Counted from the stretch's first letter, positions 17,599 through 26,187 are shown. The stretch is DNA of 64,000 nucleotides from JBGPLJ01 sp035644395 (GCA_035644395.1 DASQOR010000040.1:1-64000), one strand, 5' to 3'. A program made the numbers and translations. Notes: a model not told the origin generated them from the sequence alone.

Positions 17599-17727
17599 AA
17601 AAAGGGGACGAAGAAAAAGGGGACAGATTTATTTTCTCGGGTATCTGGGCGTCTGCATCAGATTCTCGAGAAAATAAATCTGTCCCCTTTTTCTTCGTCT
17701 GTCCCCTTTTTCGTCGTCCCCTTTTTT
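17598..17727. repeat. long palindromic element, subfamily A copy 1
   Basis: Perfect 27-bp core arms 17613-17639 and 17667-17693 carry GGGGACAGATTTATTTT and enclose a 27-nt loop with an inner ATCTG/CAGAT stem. Outside the core, further AAAAAGGGGAC units occur: one on the left (17599-17609) and two on the right (17700-17727), so the outer part is nested and slightly asymmetric. It exactly fills the space between the convergent rhlB and yrfG stops. Folded, it would be a long AU/GC hairpin on either strand, suited to terminate both genes. Confidence 0.9.
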
Positions 17728-18396
17728 TCAAGGCGCCAATAGCTCCGCGATGTAGTCGACCGCCGCGAACTCCGCCGCGTCGCTGCGAGCCTGCGCGGAG
17801 TCCGGATGCAGGATCTGGCAGAGCCAGCGCACACCAAAGGCCTGCGCGGCGCGCAGCACCGGCACGCTGTCATCGGCGAACAGCGTGCGCCCGGCGACGA
17901 ACGGCTCGCGCACCTGAAAGCGCCCCCAGAATTCCGGATGTTCCTTCGGCAACCCGAACGGGTGCGTCGAGTACATGACCTCGAAGTGCCGCGCGAGGCC
18001 GACCTGCCCATCCTTGATGGCGAGCACGCGAGGATGGGCATTCGTCAGCAACACCCGCCGCTTGCCGAGCGTCGCAAGCCGCCCGAGGAAGCGCTCGGCG
18101 CCCGGCTGAAACGTCACGCGCTCGCGCACATCCTGTTTGACGGTCATCACGTCGAAGCCGAGCTCGCGGCTCCAGTAATCCGTCGAATACCAGTCGAGCG
18201 TGCCTTCGACCGCGCGAAATTTCAGCCGCAGCCGCGCGAGCGACTCGGCGACCGTGATGCCATGCAGTGCCGCGTAGTGCTTCGGCACGAGGTCCAGCCA
18301 GAAATGATTGTCGAAATGCAGGTCGAGGAGCGTGCCGTCCATGTCGAGCAGCACGGTGTCGATCGCAGACCATTCGAGCGGCGGATGTTTCCCCAT
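17728..18396 (-). CDS. yrfG: GMP/IMP nucleotidase YrfG (HAD superfamily)
   Basis: 222 residues. The HAD motif I is VLLDMDGTLLDLHFDNHFW, matching E. coli YrfG (LAFDNYFW). Motif II is VLLTNAHPRVLAIK, and motif III/IV come in HPFGLPKEHPEFW and TLFADDSVPVLRAA. E. coli YrfG dephosphorylates GMP and IMP. Its stop codon is formed at the edge of the palindromic element. The start lies 58 bp from a divergent gene. Confidence 0.88.
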   Translation of the reverse strand: MGKHPPLEWSAIDTVLLDMDGTLLDLHFDNHFWLDLVPKHYAALHGITVAESLARLRLKFRAVEGTLDWYSTDYWSRELGFDVMTVKQDVRERVTFQPGAERFLGRLATLGKRRVLLTNAHPRVLAIKDGQVGLARHFEVMYSTHPFGLPKEHPEFWGRFQVREPFVAGRTLFADDSVPVLRAAQAFGVRWLCQILHPDSAQARSDAAEFAAVDYIAELLAP

Positions 18397-18454
18397 CCGC
18401 GCATGATAGCGAACGCCTGCCGGCGGCAGCCGGCCGGCTGGTAGACTCCGGCCA

Positions 18455-18778
18455 ATGCTCTGGTCTCCCTACACTTATCTCACGCTGCTGCTCGCAGCCG
18501 TGATTGCGATCGTGCTCTGGCACCGCAATCTCGCCTGCCGCGAGCTCGCAAACCGCATCGCGAGCGAGACCTGCAAACACGCCGACGTGCAGCTCCTCGA
18601 TGGCACGGTCGCGTTCTCGCGCTTTGCCGGCGGCCGCGACACGGCAGGCCGTTGGTCGCTGCTGCGGACGTATGTGTTCGACTACACCGACAACGGCGTC
18701 AACCGGCGGCAGGGCTTCGTCGTGCTGCGTGGCCTCAATCTCGAGGCGGTCGGCCTGGCCCCGGTCGCGATCCATTGA
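18455..18778 (+). CDS. DUF3301 family membrane-anchored protein
   Basis: 107 residues. An N-terminal hydrophobic helix (about 4-22) is followed by CRELANRIASETCKHADVQLLDGTVAF and a C-terminal RTYVFDYTDNGVNRRQGFVVL, the DUF3301 pattern. Function unknown. First gene of a run of overlapping genes; its TGA overlaps a TTG start of the PHP gene. Confidence 0.8.
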   Translation: MLWSPYTYLTLLLAAVIAIVLWHRNLACRELANRIASETCKHADVQLLDGTVAFSRFAGGRDTAGRWSLLRTYVFDYTDNGVNRRQGFVVLRGLNLEAVGLAPVAIH

Positions 18779-19626
18779 TCGACCTGCACCTGCATTCGAC
18801 CGAGTCCGACGGCGTGCTGGCACCGGCAGCGGTCGTCGCCCTTGCGGCAAGCAACGGCGTCCAGATGCTTGCCTTGACCGATCACGACACGACGGCGGGG
18901 CTCGATGCGGCCCATGCGGCCGCCCGACGGCATGGCATTGCCTTCGTCGCAGGAGCCGAGGTCTCCGCCAATTGGGGCGGTCGCGCGATCCATGTCCTCG
19001 CGCTTGCCATCGATCCACAAGCGTCGGCGCTTGCCGCGGGGCTCGAACGCACACGAACCCTGCGGCGGGAGCGGGCGCGCAGCATGGCGGACCGGCTGAA
19101 ACGGCACGGCTTGCCGGGCGACGAGCTCTTCGAAATGGCCAGCGCCACGGCCCAGGTCCTGACGCGCACGCATCTCGCCCGGGCCCTCGCGCAACGTGGA
19201 ATCGTTCCAGACGCGGCGGACGCCTATGCCGAGTGGCTGGGCCAGGGACGCCCCGGACATGTGGCGGCCAACTTTTGCCCTCTGGGCGAAGTGGTGGGCT
19301 GGATCCGCGCCGCCGGCGGCCACGCCGTCATCGCGCATCCCCTTCGCTATCGCCTGTCGGCAGGCCAGAGGCGCAGCCTGATCGCGGATTTCAAGGCGGC
19401 GGGCGGCGCTGGCATCGAAGTGGTTACCGGCGGGCAGTCGACGACGCAGATCGAGGCTGCCACCGGCATCGCATTGCGCGCAGGGCTTGCCGGCTCGGTA
19501 GGATCGGACTTTCACGATCCGGCCATCCCGTGGAATCCCCCGGGCCGGTTGGCTAATCTACCGCCCAGCGTGACACCGATCTGGGCGAGACCCGGCTTTC
19601 CACCGGGCGCATCGGGCATTGCATGA
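18775..19626 (+). CDS. PHP-domain phosphoesterase, RNase AM/YciV type
   Basis: 283 residues with TTG start overlapping the upstream stop (TTGA). The PHP metal-binding motifs are visible in order: IDLHLHSTESDG, LTDHDTTAG, GAEVSANW, AVIAHPLRY and GSDFHDPAI. The closest characterised relatives are E. coli YciV (RNase AM, a 5'-3' exonuclease that also acts on 3',5'-bisnucleotides) and the Chromobacterium 3',5'-nucleoside bisphosphate phosphatase. The upstream frame is open but codes nothing PHP-like. ATGA overlap with the next gene. Confidence 0.88.
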   Translation: MIDLHLHSTESDGVLAPAAVVALAASNGVQMLALTDHDTTAGLDAAHAAARRHGIAFVAGAEVSANWGGRAIHVLALAIDPQASALAAGLERTRTLRRERARSMADRLKRHGLPGDELFEMASATAQVLTRTHLARALAQRGIVPDAADAYAEWLGQGRPGHVAANFCPLGEVVGWIRAAGGHAVIAHPLRYRLSAGQRRSLIADFKAAGGAGIEVVTGGQSTTQIEAATGIALRAGLAGSVGSDFHDPAIPWNPPGRLANLPPSVTPIWARPGFPPGASGIA

Positions 19627-19844
19627 CCGAGGACAACAAGGTCGAAACCGACCTCTTCAAAAACATGGAGAAGCTGCGGCAGCTGCGGATCGAGCATCGC
19701 GACCTCGATGACGTGATCAACCGGCTGTCGATCGACTTTTCCACCGACGAGCTGCAGATGAAGCGCCTGAAAAAGCGCAAGCTCATGCTGAAGGACCAGA
19801 TCGCCCGTCTCGAGAGCCAGCTCATCCCGGACCTGAACGCCTGA
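19623..19844 (+). CDS. YdcH/DUF465 family small coiled-coil protein
   Basis: 73 residues, highly charged. RQLRIEHRDLDDVINRL and ELQMKRLKKRKLMLKDQI match the DUF465 pattern (H-x2-L-x2-I and RLKKxKLxLKDxI). Predicted two-helix coiled coil. Function unknown. It overlaps both neighbours (ATGA before, TGATG after), so it is translated with the PHP and MscS genes. Confidence 0.85.
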   Translation: MTEDNKVETDLFKNMEKLRQLRIEHRDLDDVINRLSIDFSTDELQMKRLKKRKLMLKDQIARLESQLIPDLNA

Positions 19845-21184
19845 TGCAGACAAGCCCCGACGTCCCCGACTGGTTCGAGCACTACACCACGCCTCCGATG
19901 CTGACGCAGGAGGTGGCGATCCTGGTCGCGTGCCTCCTCGCCCTGTTCGCCGCGCACTTCATCCGCCTCGCCTATCTCAAGCGCCCGCGGCCGCAAGTAC
20001 CCGACTGGACCGATCTTGCGCTCGAAGCGGGCGCGCTGATCAACCCGCCGTTCGTGATCATCGTATTGCTGCTCGCCGCGCGCGGCGTCTTCACCGCGGC
20101 GAAGTTCGACAGCGGCCTCCTCGACATTGCGCTGCAGCTTGCGGCCGGGTTCGCGATCGTGCGCCTCGTGACCTTCGCGCTGCGCCTGATGATGGGGCCG
20201 CGTTCCTGGTTCGTGCGCTGGGAAAAGCGCCTGACCTGGGTCGCGTGGATTGGCCTTTCCACGCAGATGCTGGGCTGGCTCGAACCGGTGCGCCTGTTCC
20301 TCGATTCCCTCGACCTCGCGCCGGGCGAGCGCACGAAGTTCAGCCTGTGGATGCTGATGGAGAGCATCGTCGTCGTCACGCTCTTCGTCGTGGTGGCGAG
20401 CCTCGTTGCGGGCGCGATCGAGCGCCGCGTCATGCGCTCCGAGTCGGTGGCCCTCTCGACCCGTATCGGCATCAGCAAGTCCGTCAAGGTCGTGATGGTG
20501 GGCCTCTCGGTGCTGCTCGGCCTCAACGCGGCAAACGTCGACATCACGGCGCTCACGGTGCTCACGGGCGCCGTCGGTCTGGGTCTTGGCTTCGGCCTGC
20601 AGAGCATCGCGGCGAATTTCGTGAGCGGCTTCGTGCTCCTCATCGACAAGTCGATCAAGCCGGGCGACGTGATCAGTTTCACCGGCCACACGGGCACCAG
20701 CACGGAGAACTTCGGCTGGGTGCAGGAGCTGCGCGGCCGCTATGTCGTCGTGCGCGATCGCGACGGCGTCGAGACGCTGGTGCCGAACCAGAACCTCATC
20801 ACGAACCAGGTGATCAACTGGAGCTACTCGGACCGCAAGGTGCGCCTGAAGCTGCCCGTGCGCATGAGTTATGGCGATGACCCGGAACTCGCACTCGCGG
20901 TGCTGCTCAAGTCGACGACCTGCAACAGCCGCATCCTGCAGGACCCGCCGGCCGTGTCGCGGCTGATGGGCTTCGCGGATCACGGCATGGAGCTCGAACT
21001 CAGGTTCTGGATCGCGGATCCCGAGAACGGCGTCAACAACGTGCGCTCGGACGTCAATCGCACGATCTACCGGCTCTTCAAGGAGCACGGCATCGCGATC
21101 CCCGTGGCGCAGCGCGAGGTGCACGTGACGAGGCGCAACGACTTCGATCCGGACGACATCGATCACGGACCGAAATCGACGTGA
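19844..21184 (+). CDS. MscS-family mechanosensitive ion channel
   Basis: 446 residues. About five membrane helices; the pore helix region is ALTVLTGAVGLGLGFGLQ followed by SIAANFVSGFVLLIDKSIKPGD, the MscS TM3 and beta-domain signature. The C-terminal vestibule domain contains VPNQNLITNQVINWSYSD. Larger than E. coli MscS (286), with additional N-terminal helices as in YbdG/YnaI-type channels. Opens on membrane tension. Its TGA overlaps a GTG that starts a 30-residue membrane peptide. Confidence 0.92.
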   Translation: MQTSPDVPDWFEHYTTPPMLTQEVAILVACLLALFAAHFIRLAYLKRPRPQVPDWTDLALEAGALINPPFVIIVLLLAARGVFTAAKFDSGLLDIALQLAAGFAIVRLVTFALRLMMGPRSWFVRWEKRLTWVAWIGLSTQMLGWLEPVRLFLDSLDLAPGERTKFSLWMLMESIVVVTLFVVVASLVAGAIERRVMRSESVALSTRIGISKSVKVVMVGLSVLLGLNAANVDITALTVLTGAVGLGLGFGLQSIAANFVSGFVLLIDKSIKPGDVISFTGHTGTSTENFGWVQELRGRYVVVRDRDGVETLVPNQNLITNQVINWSYSDRKVRLKLPVRMSYGDDPELALAVLLKSTTCNSRILQDPPAVSRLMGFADHGMELELRFWIADPENGVNNVRSDVNRTIYRLFKEHGIAIPVAQREVHVTRRNDFDPDDIDHGPKST

Positions 21185-21273
21185 AGCGCTACGTCCTCAT
21201 CATCATCGTGATCGCCATCGTTATTGCGCTCTTCGTGCTGCGCGCGAGGCGCAAGCCGCCCGGCGACGAGTAG
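21181..21273 (+). CDS. 30-residue single-helix membrane peptide coupled to mscS
   Basis: GTG at 21181 overlaps the mscS TGA (GTGA) and opens MKRYVLIIIVIAIVIALF, followed by VLRARRKPPGDE and TAG 21271-21273. The layout is one hydrophobic helix with a positively charged tail, as in small regulatory membrane peptides. ArfB starts 4 nt later, so this frame fills the whole gap. I do not recognise a family. It is supported by composition, overlap and spacing only; it could be a spacer that happens to be open. Confidence 0.55.
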   Translation: MKRYVLIIIVIAIVIALFVLRARRKPPGDE

Positions 21274-21277
21274 GCCC

Positions 21278-21688
21278 GTGGCGCCGATCGAGATTCCGGA
21301 CACGGACCTGGAACTGGCGTTCATCCGCTCCTCCGGCCCCGGTGGCCAGAACGTCAACAAGGTCGCGAGCGCGGTGCAGCTGCGCTTCGATCTTGCCGGC
21401 ACCCGCGTCATTCCGGAACATGTGAAAGTGCGGCTGCGCCGGCTCGCCGGCAATCGGGTCACGGACGACGGGTCGCTCCTCATCGTCGCGCGCGAGACCC
21501 GCAGCCAGGAACAGAACCGCCGCGCCGCGATGCAACGCCTGCAGGACCTGATTGCCCGGGCGCTGATCGAACCGAAGCGCCGGGTCGCTACGCGACCGAC
21601 CCGCGGCTCCAAGGAACGGCGACTCGAGGGCAAACGCACGACCAAGGCGCACAAGTCGCGGCGCGGGCGGGTGACCTGGGATGAGTGA
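21278..21688 (+). CDS. arfB: Alternative ribosome-rescue factor ArfB (peptidyl-tRNA hydrolase)
   Basis: 136 residues with GTG start. FIRSSGPGGQNVNKVASAVQLRFD contains the catalytic GGQ. The basic tail RRVATRPTRGSKERRLEGKR and KAHKSRRGR is the part that enters the empty mRNA channel of stalled ribosomes. E. coli ArfB (YaeJ) is 140 residues. The family's first residues match APIEIPDTDLELAFIRSSGPG, so the longer upstream frame is not used. Confidence 0.93.
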   Translation: MAPIEIPDTDLELAFIRSSGPGGQNVNKVASAVQLRFDLAGTRVIPEHVKVRLRRLAGNRVTDDGSLLIVARETRSQEQNRRAAMQRLQDLIARALIEPKRRVATRPTRGSKERRLEGKRTTKAHKSRRGRVTWDE

Positions 21689-21715
21689 GAGTTCGTTTTC
21701 GCAATGGAGTCCCCC

Positions 21716-22324
21716 ATGAAGCTCTACTACCTGACTGGCGCGTGTTCACTGGCTTCGCACATCTGCCTGCATGAATCGGGACTTGCCTTCGAAGTCGCCA
21801 GCGTCGATCGCAAGAACCGCAAGACCTCCGACGGCCTCGACTACGATCAGGTGAATTCCAAGGGCTACGTGCCGTCGCTCCGGCTCGACAGCGGCGAACT
21901 CCTCACCGAAAACGTCGCGGTGCTGCAATACATCGCGGATCGCGTGCCGGCAACGAAGCTCGCACCGGCGGCGGGGACGATGGAGCGCTACCGGCTGATC
22001 GAATGGCTCGCGTTCATCAACTCGGAAATGCACAAGTCATTCAGCCCGCTCTTCAATGCAATGGCGCCCGAGGATGCCAGGACCTTCTCGAAGGCGAATC
22101 TCCTGCGGCGCACCGACTGGCTCGAGCGGGAGTTCGGTTCGCGTGCCCACCTCCTGGGCGACGCGTTCACGGTGGCCGATGCCTATCTTTTCACGGTGCT
22201 CGGCTGGTTCGGCCTGCGCGGCATCGATCTTGCGAAGTGGCCGGCTCTCAAGGGCTACCACGAACGCGTGGCCGCGCGGCCGCACGTGCAGGCCGCGATG
22301 AAGGCCGAGGGCCTCATCAAGTAG
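21716..22324 (+). CDS. Beta-class glutathione S-transferase
   Basis: 202 residues. MKLYYLTGACSLASHICLHE has the beta-class Cys10 (GACSL); KGYVPSLRL has the cis-Pro and SGELLTENVAVLQYIAD the glutathione gamma-Glu site. The C-terminal helical domain has GDAFTVADAYLFTVLGW. ATG 21716 is preferred to 21704 because GGAG lies 6 nt upstream. Probably conjugates or binds electrophiles; substrate unknown. Confidence 0.92.
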   Translation: MKLYYLTGACSLASHICLHESGLAFEVASVDRKNRKTSDGLDYDQVNSKGYVPSLRLDSGELLTENVAVLQYIADRVPATKLAPAAGTMERYRLIEWLAFINSEMHKSFSPLFNAMAPEDARTFSKANLLRRTDWLEREFGSRAHLLGDAFTVADAYLFTVLGWFGLRGIDLAKWPALKGYHERVAARPHVQAAMKAEGLIK

Positions 22325-22375
22325 CCGACACTGGCAATCGCAAGCGGGTGCGAACGGCGGCGAGCAAGACGGCGC

Positions 22376-22678
22376 CTATTTCACCCGGGCGAGTTTCTGC
22401 ACATCGCCGTCGACGATCGTCACCTGGTAGTGAGCACCGCTCGAGAGCACGTAGGTCCATTTTTCGACGATCGACGTGCCGCGCGACACCGAGCCCGTGC
22501 CGACCTTGCCGCGCACTTCGACTTCCTCGCTCGTCTTCGAGGCCGGCTCGCCGCATTTGCCCAGGATCTCGGACACCGAGAGCTCCGCCGTGATGATCCA
22601 TTGGCCGCAGCGGAAGGATTCGTCCGCCCGCGCGCCCGTCGACACGACGAAAGCCAGGGTCAGGAATAGCGTTCGCAT
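22376..22678 (-). CDS. DUF2845 family exported protein
   Basis: 100 residues. Signal peptide MRTLFLTLAFVVSTGARA, then ESFRCGQWIITAELSVSEIL followed by GKCGEPASK, the DUF2845 pattern with two conserved cysteines. Small periplasmic protein, function unknown. Convergent with the GST gene across 51 bp without a visible terminator. Confidence 0.78.
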   Translation of the reverse strand: MRTLFLTLAFVVSTGARADESFRCGQWIITAELSVSEILGKCGEPASKTSEEVEVRGKVGTGSVSRGTSIVEKWTYVLSSGAHYQVTIVDGDVQKLARVK

Positions 22679-22800
22679 GGCGGCCTCCGTGAAAGCCGTG
22701 GTGATGTCTGCATGTTACGGCCGCGGACGATGCTTGCGCCACGCGACGAGTGCGGGCGATATGTGAAACAGGTTCCGAGACGGGACATGCCGGAGAAGCA

Positions 22801-23343
22801 TCACTTGCACGGATACTTCGCTGCAAGGCGCGTAATCGTTTTCATGCCTCGGAAAGTCGACTTGACGCCGAGCGTCCGCTCGAAGAGCGCGTTCGAGAAC
22901 GTCGACCCGCTTTGCGTCTGCCGGGAAAGCCAATAGAGTTCCCGATTGTTCACGGCGAAGCGGTCGATGGCGTTGCCAAGCGCCATGAGCTTGCGCACGG
23001 CACCGGCAGTCAGCGGCTCGGCGAGGAAGCCTACGACGAAGGCACGCGCACCCTGCAGGTCGCCGGCGCTGAACGGCTGGTGCGCGGCGATAGCGGCGAG
23101 CTCGCGATCCGTACGGACGAAAGTCGCGACCTCATAACCGAGCGCCTTGCGCATCGCCTTCTCGATCTTCGAGGCGATGGCGGGCGCGCTCGCCGATCTG
23201 GTATCAAAAATGACGTTGCCGCTCGCGATGAAGGTTGCAACGTCGTCGAAGCCGAGCTCCTCGAAAGACTTTCGCAGGCGATCCATCGTGACGAACCGTC
23301 CGCCGACGTTGATGGCCCTGAGGAATGCAATGTGGCGTGGCAC
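22801..23343 (-). CDS. DUF1697 family protein
   Basis: 180 residues. HIAFLRAINVGGRFVTMDRL, then ELGFDDVATFIASGNVIFD and FVRTDRELAAI are the DUF1697 signatures. The C-terminal YWLSRQTQSGSTFSN is typical too. Cytoplasmic protein of unknown function. The 122 bp before the DUF2845 gene and 83 bp upstream carry nothing that I can identify. Confidence 0.85.
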   Translation of the reverse strand: MPRHIAFLRAINVGGRFVTMDRLRKSFEELGFDDVATFIASGNVIFDTRSASAPAIASKIEKAMRKALGYEVATFVRTDRELAAIAAHQPFSAGDLQGARAFVVGFLAEPLTAGAVRKLMALGNAIDRFAVNNRELYWLSRQTQSGSTFSNALFERTLGVKSTFRGMKTITRLAAKYPCK

Positions 23344-23426
23344 CGATGCGGCTCGACGCTCGGGAGATCCTTGACGCAGCGAGCGGCCGTGGGCGCCGCT
23401 CGCCTGCGTCGAATGGCCCGCGTTCG

Positions 23427-23726
23427 CTAGGCGGACTTCTTCATCGCATTACGGATGAACCCGATGATCGCCATCAGCACGCCGCCGCCGACACCGCCAC
23501 TCGCGATGCTGGCAATGATGGAGCCGATGTCCAGAGAACCGGTGGTGCCGACGCCGGCCCCGCCGAGACCCAGCAGCCCGAGCAACTGGCCGCCGAGCCC
23601 GCCTCCCAGGATGCCGACAATGGAATTGCCCACCGTGCCGAGACTGAACTTCTTCATGAGTCCGCCCGCGAGATTTCCGCCGACGGCGCCGCTCGCCAAC
23701 TGGATGATCACTGCAACGATATTCAT
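23427..23726 (-). CDS. Glycine-rich hydrophobic small protein
   Basis: 99 residues: MNIVAVIIQLASGAVGGNLAGGLMKK, several short Gly-rich hydrophobic stretches (GILGGGLGGQLLGLLGLGG, SGGVGGGVLMAIIGFI) and a basic C-terminus RNAMKKSA. Probably a membrane or colicin-like/glycine-zipper protein. GGTGAAG precedes the ATG. No family assignment that I can defend. Confidence 0.65.
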   Translation of the reverse strand: MNIVAVIIQLASGAVGGNLAGGLMKKFSLGTVGNSIVGILGGGLGGQLLGLLGLGGAGVGTTGSLDIGSIIASIASGGVGGGVLMAIIGFIRNAMKKSA

Positions 23727-23785
23727 GGCTTCACCTGCTTCAAGTTGTTATCGAATCTTCAGCACATGAACCCCCCGCGGACTCT

Positions 23786-24298
23786 TTAGGTCCGCCGCTT
23801 CGGCAAGTCAAGCTTCGCGTCCCTGCGCGGGCGTTGTTTTGCCGAAACCGATTTCACGACCGTGTAGCCCTTGCGTCCCACCGGCAGCGGCGTCGAACCG
23901 TACGCGATGGCGGCGCGGACCGCTTTTGCGACGGCACGGCCCTTGAGTGTCGCCGGGCCGTCGAGCCGGACGAATCGCGTCTGGTTGCCGCCGCCCTGCA
24001 GAATGCCATCGGGATCCGGCAACCGCGCGCCGTATATGAAGCACAGCGACACGCCCCTCGCTGAACAGGCAAGCGATACGATGCAGTCGGATGCGCGTTC
24101 GGTGCTGCAGAAGCCGAAGACGAGAAAATTGTAATTGTCGTAGACGAGTTCGATGGCGGTCGGCATCAGCTTGCGCACGGCGCCGCGGCAGGCGCGAATC
24201 TGCCGCGCGACCTTCGGGTCGAACTTCGCGATGAAACCACGGATGGCCGCAGTCGGGTCGACGCGAGGCAAGCGCGGATCAGGGCTCGGACGACTCAT
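23786..24298 (-). CDS. DUF1801-like protein
   Basis: 170 residues. RGAVRKLMPTAIELVYDNYNF and SCASLCFIYGA-like segments (CSARGVSLCFIYGARLPDP), with TRFVRLDGPATLKGRAV, resemble the DUF1801/YdhG alpha-beta fold. The C-terminal ~30 residues are strongly basic. The ATG overlaps the end of the signal-peptidase pseudogene by 20 bp. Function unknown. Confidence 0.65.
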   Translation of the reverse strand: MSRPSPDPRLPRVDPTAAIRGFIAKFDPKVARQIRACRGAVRKLMPTAIELVYDNYNFLVFGFCSTERASDCIVSLACSARGVSLCFIYGARLPDPDGILQGGGNQTRFVRLDGPATLKGRAVAKAVRAAIAYGSTPLPVGRKGYTVVKSVSAKQRPRRDAKLDLPKRRT

Positions 24299-24645
24299 CG
24301 GATTTCGACCCCACGCGGTGGACGACCTTGCCGATCACGGTGGAACGTGGAATGGCCCCCCAGGTGCGGCTGTCCAGGCTGTTGCCGCGATTGTCGCCGA
24401 GCATGAAATAGCTGCCGGGTGGAACGTGTACGGGCTTCATCGTACTGGCATAGTCGCTGCTGACGTCGATATTGCGCGTGAATGGTCGGCTCCATGGCGT
24501 AAGAGCTGTTTCGGTACGGCGAAAACCCCCAAAGCCGGGCCCTGGGGTCGTGGCTCGGCGTACCGAGTGGATTGAGGACGTAGATCGCCACCGCCAGGGC
24601 GGCGACGGCAAGGCCGACGCGCAATGGAGTGATTTTTCGCTTCAC
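24279..24645 (-). pseudogene. Signal peptidase I (S26) remnant with internal deletion and frameshift
   Basis: The N-terminal part (from 24645) reads MKRKITPLRVGLAVAALAVA, an anchor helix, then LWGFSPYRNSSYAMEPTIH. This is the S26 box SMxPT with Ala where the catalytic Ser should be. The C-terminal box appears in another frame (about 24470-24279): VPPGSYFMLGDNRGNSLDSR, then TWGAIPRSTVIGKVVHRV. The intervening ~80-100 residues of a normal enzyme, including the catalytic Lys region, are missing. Nucleophile change, deletion and frameshift together mean it is not functional. Confidence 0.75.
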
Positions 24646-24757
24646 GGCCGCGTCGCCGCGCCTGGTCCGTCGTCACGGCGATCACTTGAGCATCGACTCG
24701 GCTGTAGGGGCCGATCGGCTTCATCGCATCGGGCGGAGAGTACGTCTCGACTGTCAT
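24646..24757 (-). pseudogene. short 5' remnant, possibly RidA-like
   Basis: ATG 24757 overlaps the decarboxylase stop (ATGA) and opens MTVETYSPPDAMKPIGPYSR. The AMKPIGPYS piece recalls the N-terminus of RidA/YjgF enamine deaminases (xxxPIGPYSQA). The frame then loses all similarity. With the signal-peptidase remnant next to it, this 450-bp interval (24299-24753) appears to be decaying sequence. The RidA link rests on about nine residues and is weak. Confidence 0.3.
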
Positions 24758-26184
24758 TCGGGCCGCCGTCCCTCGGCCTCATCACGCATCAGCGCCCACA
24801 ATTCCTGGAGGTGCCTGCGCTGCGTCGCCTCGGCGCCAATCGACACGCGCACCATCCACCGCCCATCGAGAATCGCCGATGTGAGATAGGCGCGCCCGGA
24901 CTGGTTGATGCGATTTGCCCAGCCCTGTGTGTGGCGATCGAGCGCTTCGCCCTCGAGCCCCGCAGGTTCATGGCGCACGCAGACGGTCTGCAATTCCACC
25001 CTGTTCAAAACACGCCAGCCGGTCGCGCCCGCGACTTCGCCCGCGAACCATTGCGCATTCTCGAGATCGCGGCGCAGGCGGCACTGCAATCCCTCGACAC
25101 CCTGCTCGCGGATGAGGAACCAGAGCTTGAGCGCGCGGAAGCGCCGGCCGAGCGGGATGCCCCAGTCCCGGTAATTCTTCACGTTGCCGTCGGCGGCCGT
25201 CTGCAGGTAGCTCGGGTTCGACGACATCACGCGCACCAGATGTTGCACATCGCGCACGAAATACACGCTGCAATCGAATGCGACGCCGAGCCACTTGTGG
25301 GGATTCAGCACCATCGAGTCCGCGCTCTCGACGCCTTCCCAGTGTGGCCGCAGCTCCGGGCAGATCATCCCGGAGCCGGCCATGGCTGCATCGACGTGCA
25401 GCCAGATGCCGTGGCGCATCGCGATCTCCGCGATCGGCGCCACGGGATCGAAAGATCCGGTCGCCGTCGTGCCGGTTGCAGCGACCAGGGCGCAGGGCAC
25501 GCGACCCGCGACGAGATCCTGCTTGATCGTGCTTTCCAGCACATCGACGCGCAAGCGGTGCTCGGCGTCGGTCGGTATCGGGCGCAGGTTGTCGCGGCCG
25601 AAGCCTGCGAGCATCGCCGCCTTCTCGATCGAGCTGTGGCTGATGACCGAGTAGTAGACCGTGAGCGGGCGCTCGGCCGCCTGCAGGCCGCCCTGATGCG
25701 GCCCCTTCGCAAGTGCGCGCTCGCGTGCGCACAACATTGCAACGAGGCTCGCGGTCGAGGCGGTGTCGTGAATCGTTCCCTGCCAGGCGTTCGAGAGAGC
25801 GAGCATCTGGCGCAGCCAGTCGGTCGTGACCTCTTCCACTTCCGTGAGCGCGGGACTCGATTGCCAGCTGAGTCCAAGCTGGCCGAGGCCCCCGCTCACG
25901 AGATCGCCGAGAAGCGACGTGAGCGTGACGTTCGCGGGGAAGAATCCGTGAAAGCGCGGATGCTGCCAGTTGAAGCAGCCGGGCAGCACGATGCGATCGA
26001 GATCGCGCAGCAGGTTCTCGAACGGCTCGCCTTTCGCCGGCGGTGCCGCGGGCAGTTGCCCCCGTACCCAGCCTGGCGCGACATCCGGCATCACGCGCGC
26101 CTCGCCCGCGTTCATGCGGGTGCGGTAGTCCGCGATCCAGTCGATCAGCTCGTGGCCGGCCTGGCGGAATTCTTCAGGTGTCAT
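24754..26184 (-). CDS. Pyridoxal-phosphate aromatic L-amino-acid decarboxylase family
   Basis: 476 residues, group II decarboxylase fold. HPRFHGFFPANVTLTSLLGDL is the substrate-binding N-terminal part. ALVAATGTTATGSFDPVAPI, WLHVDAAMAGSG (Asp to pyridine N) and MVLNPHKWLG (PLP Lys) are the cofactor motifs. Closest to DOPA/tryptophan/tyrosine decarboxylases; the actual substrate cannot be read off. It begins 3 bp after the ggt stop, so the two are almost certainly cotranscribed. Confidence 0.9.
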   Translation of the reverse strand: MTPEEFRQAGHELIDWIADYRTRMNAGEARVMPDVAPGWVRGQLPAAPPAKGEPFENLLRDLDRIVLPGCFNWQHPRFHGFFPANVTLTSLLGDLVSGGLGQLGLSWQSSPALTEVEEVTTDWLRQMLALSNAWQGTIHDTASTASLVAMLCARERALAKGPHQGGLQAAERPLTVYYSVISHSSIEKAAMLAGFGRDNLRPIPTDAEHRLRVDVLESTIKQDLVAGRVPCALVAATGTTATGSFDPVAPIAEIAMRHGIWLHVDAAMAGSGMICPELRPHWEGVESADSMVLNPHKWLGVAFDCSVYFVRDVQHLVRVMSSNPSYLQTAADGNVKNYRDWGIPLGRRFRALKLWFLIREQGVEGLQCRLRRDLENAQWFAGEVAGATGWRVLNRVELQTVCVRHEPAGLEGEALDRHTQGWANRINQSGRAYLTSAILDGRWMVRVSIGAEATQRRHLQELWALMRDEAEGRRPE

Positions 26185-26187
26185 GGC

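Noticed and set aside
17598..17727. Ordinary rho-independent terminator only
   Set aside because: It may terminate transcription, but the 27-bp perfect arms, fixed-length loop shared with other copies and nested extra units go beyond a unique terminator, so it is listed as a repeat.
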